NCBI RefSeq assembly: GCF_023101765.2
Contig: NC_064223.1
Span: forward strand, 3,844,001-3,908,000
Length of the DNA stretch: 64,000 nt
Source: Spodoptera frugiperda
Lineage: Eukaryota; Arthropoda; Insecta; Lepidoptera; Noctuidae
Direction of reading: 5' to 3'
Below, in pieces: positions 27,301-33,300 of this stretch. How positions within the stretch are numbered: position 1 is the first letter of the stretch; each line of letters starts with the position of its first letter. The translations under genes were made by a program, and so were the position numbers. Under the pieces are notes generated by a model, which worked only from the letters and a program-made list of their open reading frames with translations, was not told the origin of the DNA and did not search any database.

Positions 27301-30300
27301 TCCAGTCGTACTTTGTCTTATCAAATCTTTGTACGCCAGTAACATTTGTGACCTTTGATAAATGATTTAATTTTATTAAAAGTCAAGGTACTTGCATATT
27401 CATATTTCACAATTTCATATTGTAATTGGATAAATGTTTAATCACTTAAATGGTTTATTATGGTTAAGCTGAATAAATGCACAGGTAAAAGATACTCACA
27501 CCTACGTTTTATTGATTATTAAAAGGTTTCTTCTCTTGTTTCTCATAGGTCATATCATATATGTTATAGCCAGAATAAGAAGGTTTAAGCAGGTGTACTT
27601 AATAAATCCAGTATTTATCAGGTCCAATGAAAGTGTGCTTGTTGTCCAATGCTATATGAGAATTTAGAAATTAGGAAGCAAAACTGGTGGTGGCATCGAA
27701 TACGAGATCTTGAGCCAGGTAACAACATTAGTAGTCATTTGATCTAGACTGAAGAAATCATCCTAATTCTTGCTTTCTTTATATAAATATTATTCTTTTA
27801 TATATTATTTCTATAATAACAGGTTCCTTTTCCTTCTATCTTTTAATGAATAAAATAATAATATTCATGAATAAGAAAAATCCTATTTCCGAAGAATATT
27901 CTTTAAGTAATACTTACCTATAAGAAATTAAATATCTAATGAGATTGAGTTGTTATCATTAATAAGGATTACCTCATACATAAGAATAAGAAACAATACT
28001 ATTTTCGTAACAATCCTTATAATATTTTGTTCACTATTATTAAAGAAGAGAAAGCAAAAAAGGGATATATATGGACTAACTAGGCCGGCATTATTAATGT
28101 AACAAAATACATGAATGTTACGTATTATTATAACAATACTTAGGTAGTCAGAATCTTTGTCGATTGAGTTCTCAGAAACACAAGAAATATTTTTATTGGC
28201 CATCTATATCCATTATTTTTAGAAAAAATCAAAATGTAGTATTAGAACCTTTATCTGATCACAATGAGTTTGGTATCTGTTTCTTGTCCATAACTAAAAA
28301 CAAATGGATGTCTTGGTATATAGTCTTGTATGTAGTTACTCTTATAAATATGAAATGGTACGATTAAGTCGTTATTGTATTTAACCTACATTTATTAATC
28401 CACTACCTCGGTATTATTTTTGTCATTACCTATAGCAGGGCGCCCGACTTTACTCTTTAAGCCCCGACCTTACGGAGCTACTTGTGTATCATTAGGGCAC
28501 AACCCAACCAGGGCTGACCCTTCCATAATCGGCCTTGTCAAGACGTAACTGGGCTGTGACATTCTTGCAGTAAGTATGAAGTATTAGCCTCATTCTGGTA
28601 TTATTATACTTATATTAAGGCACGTGAACGTACTTTGGGCTAGTTACAAGAGTGAATAAATAAGAATAATAAATAAATAATAAGATGATGAAAGCAATAG
28701 ATCGGGGATTAAAGGCGTAACGTTATAAAAAAAGCACTAGTATAAACTTAGCTTTAAAATTGAACTACGATAGTCAAAGAAAATTATAATAGAAATTTCT
28801 CAAATAAGGTTCAGATTGCTAATTAGATGCGTGTGTATGACTAGATGAATGAGTGTGTAACCAGCAAAGCAGTACGTTAACACCATAAGGAATAAGTGCA
28901 CAATGCTTTATTGCCTACAGTCTACTTTATTCTAGTATGTTCCTATTGGCGTACTCTACTTGTGTAGTGCGAAACCACAATATGTTTAGTAGTTTAGTGT
29001 AGGTGGTTTTTGCCATGGGAAAAAGGCGTGAGTATATGTATATTGCTAAAAGTTATATATTATTCTAAAACGAAGTGGATGAGAACTAACATATTATTAC
29101 AACAAGTTATACTATAGGTAAACCAAACATAATAACAATAACAGAACTAATTTGTAAGTTGAACTTAGTTGTTATGCGTAGCTCTAACCGTAAATATAAT
29201 GCAAGATTGAAGAGCTATATTATTATGTGGAATTCAAGGACTGTAGTTTGGAGTTTCTCAAAAACTGGCTAAAATGGTTAAGAGACAGTTATGAGCTACT
29301 TATAACTCGCTGACAACAACGGGACTGATCTCTACCAAAGGGGCCTGTTACCTCTACAGTGGTATAGCAAATAATATATAAAAGGAAAAGAGAGTGTGCC
29401 TGTGGTCTGATGAGGAAGGACCTGAACCATAAGACATTACCAAAGAGGCAGTGCTTCTAATTACCAACACAACAATGTCGTTAGTTTCCCTCACAAAGCA
29501 AAATTGCACAGATTCCAATCAAATACCAAGTCTTTTGTATGAGTGGGAGTTATATTCATTTCCCAACATCAAATACAAACAGAGGATGACAGGCTTTTAT
29601 GTCACCGTATTTCAAACTCAATAGTTGTTTATATATGATAGCTATTTGTTTGTCTGGCCCTTCAGGCACACTGCTGGCTTTCACGTTAATCTCGGAAAAA
29701 TTGAGATACCAAGAATAAGGGATGACTTGTCTAAAAAAATGTTTTCAAAAGAATTCATTATTCGTAATCTTGCTGAGTCAAACAAATGAAATTGCTTTCT
29801 CTTATTTGTTTACGATGATATTAGCTTACCGTAATGAAATAAAAATGTAATAATTAAATTCGTTTATTAATTCGGTTAATACCTCAGTTTAATTAATTCC
29901 ACTTAATAGTCGAGGCGATGTTCGCTGTACCGGCAAATCGAATATTCAGCGATTTACGAGGATCATTTTCGTATGATCCTTACGATTGATGGTGTATTTT
30001 TCCAATCAATTGGAAAACGTGTGTATATTAGCGTTGTAATTCAAAATATTGTTTATAAGTCTGTAATAATACGGTCTACGCGCAATTACTTAAAGACCCA
30101 ACCGCAAATGTCACACACATTGGCTTTATTATCGCAATAAAACTTAAATACAAAGGCAAAAGTGTCTATTCACTAATAACGTGGGACAAGTATGAACAAT
30201 GCGCCATTGTGCGCAGTTATCACACAACAATGGCTTAGAATTGATACAGCCCTTTGAGCTGAATCATCGCGCGCACAATTATACGTAGCACACACATACG

Positions 30301-33300
30301 TGTCTCAGACGGCGTGGCGGTCCTTATGTCAGTGACAACTGAGAAAAGGTCAATAATTGATAGTAGACAAAATATGTGATGAGAAATACCTATTATAAAT
30401 TTCGATGGAAAATAAATTAATTGAATTTAATAATGCTTCGTTGGTTATATGACGACTATAAGTTAGAAGGGGTTAGCGAAACTTACAATAATAAAGTAAC
30501 CCTGATCCTTATTCCGAGACAAGACATAGCATAGACTCTATCTTCAGAGCCATAACATTAGTAGGATTAGCAAGAAGTATGATGAGTAAAGTGTTACATT
30601 GTGAGATACACTAAATTGTACTTAAGTAACGTTATTTGAGTGTATTCTCTTATGTGGAGACTAAAAGGATAAATAATCCTTGCTTAGAAATAATTGCGTA
30701 CAAAACCAGAAATGCGATTTATAGACGCAGAGTAAACGTTACATAAACGCAACGTGTACGCATCTATCACGATGAAGACTTGTATTGGACGAACGCCAGG
30801 GAGCCGTGCAGTTATACGCTTCCATATAAACTACACTTACTTTGAAACAGTATCACATTTATTCATTACAAAGTCAGCAGAAATTGTAAAAGCTGTTTTG
30901 TTTGCGAGAAATCCGCTTTTCGAAGCTTGCAGTTTAATTTTGAAATATCTGATGAACAAAGAGGCTTTGTCACATTGTCAGAATTTTTGGTGCTTTTGAA
31001 AAATTACTTTAATGCACTAACTTTAAAGATTCATTTCATTTGTTTTATAATTTAAGGTTTGATACATTTTGGAGATCATTAAAAATATTAGTTAGTGCGT
31101 GAATACGTGTTAAAATAAAATGATGAATGCGCAATTTCTGTGAAAATATCCAGTCATGTATAAATTGGATTCGTCTGGGAGTCAGATTTTATTTATTACT
31201 TTTTTATTTACCATCTATTTTTTGCTTTGCCACAGTCCATATTGTGGTTGGATGTTGTTTGCGGTTGTATACCTATATTTATTGTACAATCACGTTTCGA
31301 TGAATATTTGGATCGAATATACAGTGATCGTAAGCCGAGGTGATGAGACTTAAGTGGCTAAAACTTATAGAAAATCGTAAAAACCAAAAGAATTTCATTA
31401 AAGTTTCATCTGTAGGTCGAATATAAAATACGTATTTCAAAGTATTCACACAATTTGTGTAATAATTCTGGTTAAACGCAATTTGCTGTCAGAAATAATG
31501 AATTCGTAAAACTCTCAATGCAATTCAATGAAAACATGTTTATAGTAGGAGTTATTTTCATCAAATTATTGTCATTCATATAATTGTTTTCAGAACAATA
31601 GTTCAACCGCAAATTAATAACTGGATGCTATCGACATTTACAATTGTCCAATAAACACAATAAACATGTATTAAAGTATAATAGTCGATATAATTTATTA
31701 TGCGACAGCAATTTTGATATGAAAATTAAAACTTAAATAGACTTTAAACCTCAAAGGGATAAGTAGGATCAATATGTGAAATGATATATTTACTTTTCAC
31801 CGGTCTTAGGCTCGGCTCCACTTGTCCGTTGCACTGCGTTGTGTCGTCGCAGCGTTGTCGCAGCGTCGTTTTCCATATACAATGTGATAGGGGCGAGACT
31901 TCTAACCCGTTAAGGCTGAGTACTACATCTAATTCTATCGACAAAAGTCGGGGGTCGAAGGGGTCGAACCCCCTCCCCCTAAAAATTATGGCTATTTTAA
32001 TATTTTTTTTACTTTTTTTGATATCAAAGGTTGTTTGCGTCGTAGAAACAAAAAAAAAAACGACAAACGGTAGCTAATAACCTTGGCTAACTAATTCATT
32101 ACTTTTTTCATATGATTGATAATGTTTTGGTGAGAAAAAAAATCATTTGTGAATTATTTTTACCGAAAAAATCACTATTTTTCAATATTTTCAATTAGGA
32201 GTTCAACCCCTCATATTATTTTTTTTTGTCGATAAAATTAGATGTAGTACTCAGCCTTAACGGGTTAGAAGTCCCACCCCTATCACATTGTATATCCCAT
32301 ATTTGTTTGTGTAACTGGGGTAGGGAAGTAGGGCTGGGGCGTTAAAGATACACTATTTTCCCAATTACACCCAACATGACAAAATCAACACTCATAGTTA
32401 GTCCCTAATAATAAAATGGTTCCATAAAATTTCACAATAAGTGTGTTTTTAAATCAAATATTTACAATGCAATATATCTTTGCTTTGTTCAGTGTTACTA
32501 CGTGTACACTGTGAACTTCAAATTAACATGGCCGGCCATTTGAAGTAGCCAGATAAGAGTGGAGAGCTCCCCTCATTAGTTCAGGCCTAACTAGAACGGG
32601 AAAGAACCTCTCCTGTGGTTCTCAAGTGGACCCTTGTTCAGTATGGCCTCGGCTTTTTCTGCACAAACTTTTCAATATATTTGTGTCCCTTGGATTTACC
32701 TGTCAGGGTTATTTGCTAGCAGATACGTATGTATTAAGTAGTATTTTTAAGATTACTATTATAAACTTTTAATGGAATTTTATGAAATAAAATATACGAA
32801 AAGGCGTTTAGAATAACTAAGAGATATTTATTGAGAAGGGAAAGTTTCACGGGACTTCCAACTTTCTATAGAAGGCAGGATATAAGAGTCATGTCTAAAA
32901 GTCCATGTTCCCGTATACTAGTTAATTACGCTAGTTTTTCCTTAACATATTAAACTAGCATGTTCATAATAGTGCAGTATGTTAAAGATAGCAAGTTTCG
33001 AAATATGTCAAGGTACCACAGTTTGTTACAAAGTGAACTAAGTATTCAGTTTGCAAAGATACAAGTTAGGTGCTGTTAAACTTTCTCAGGTTTGCTTTCA
33101 TCAAGTCACATAACTTGCATCGAGTGGAGCACTTAATTTTGAATTCTTATTTGTATAGAATACAGTTTAAATTCTGTTGAACAAGTCATTTATTTATTTA
33201 TTTGAATAGAACGGTACAAACCAATGACACGTCATGGTTACATACAGAGGGTATGGCGTAAAAAGTTCTAGTGTTATGAAAGACGAGCGTAATACTAGAT

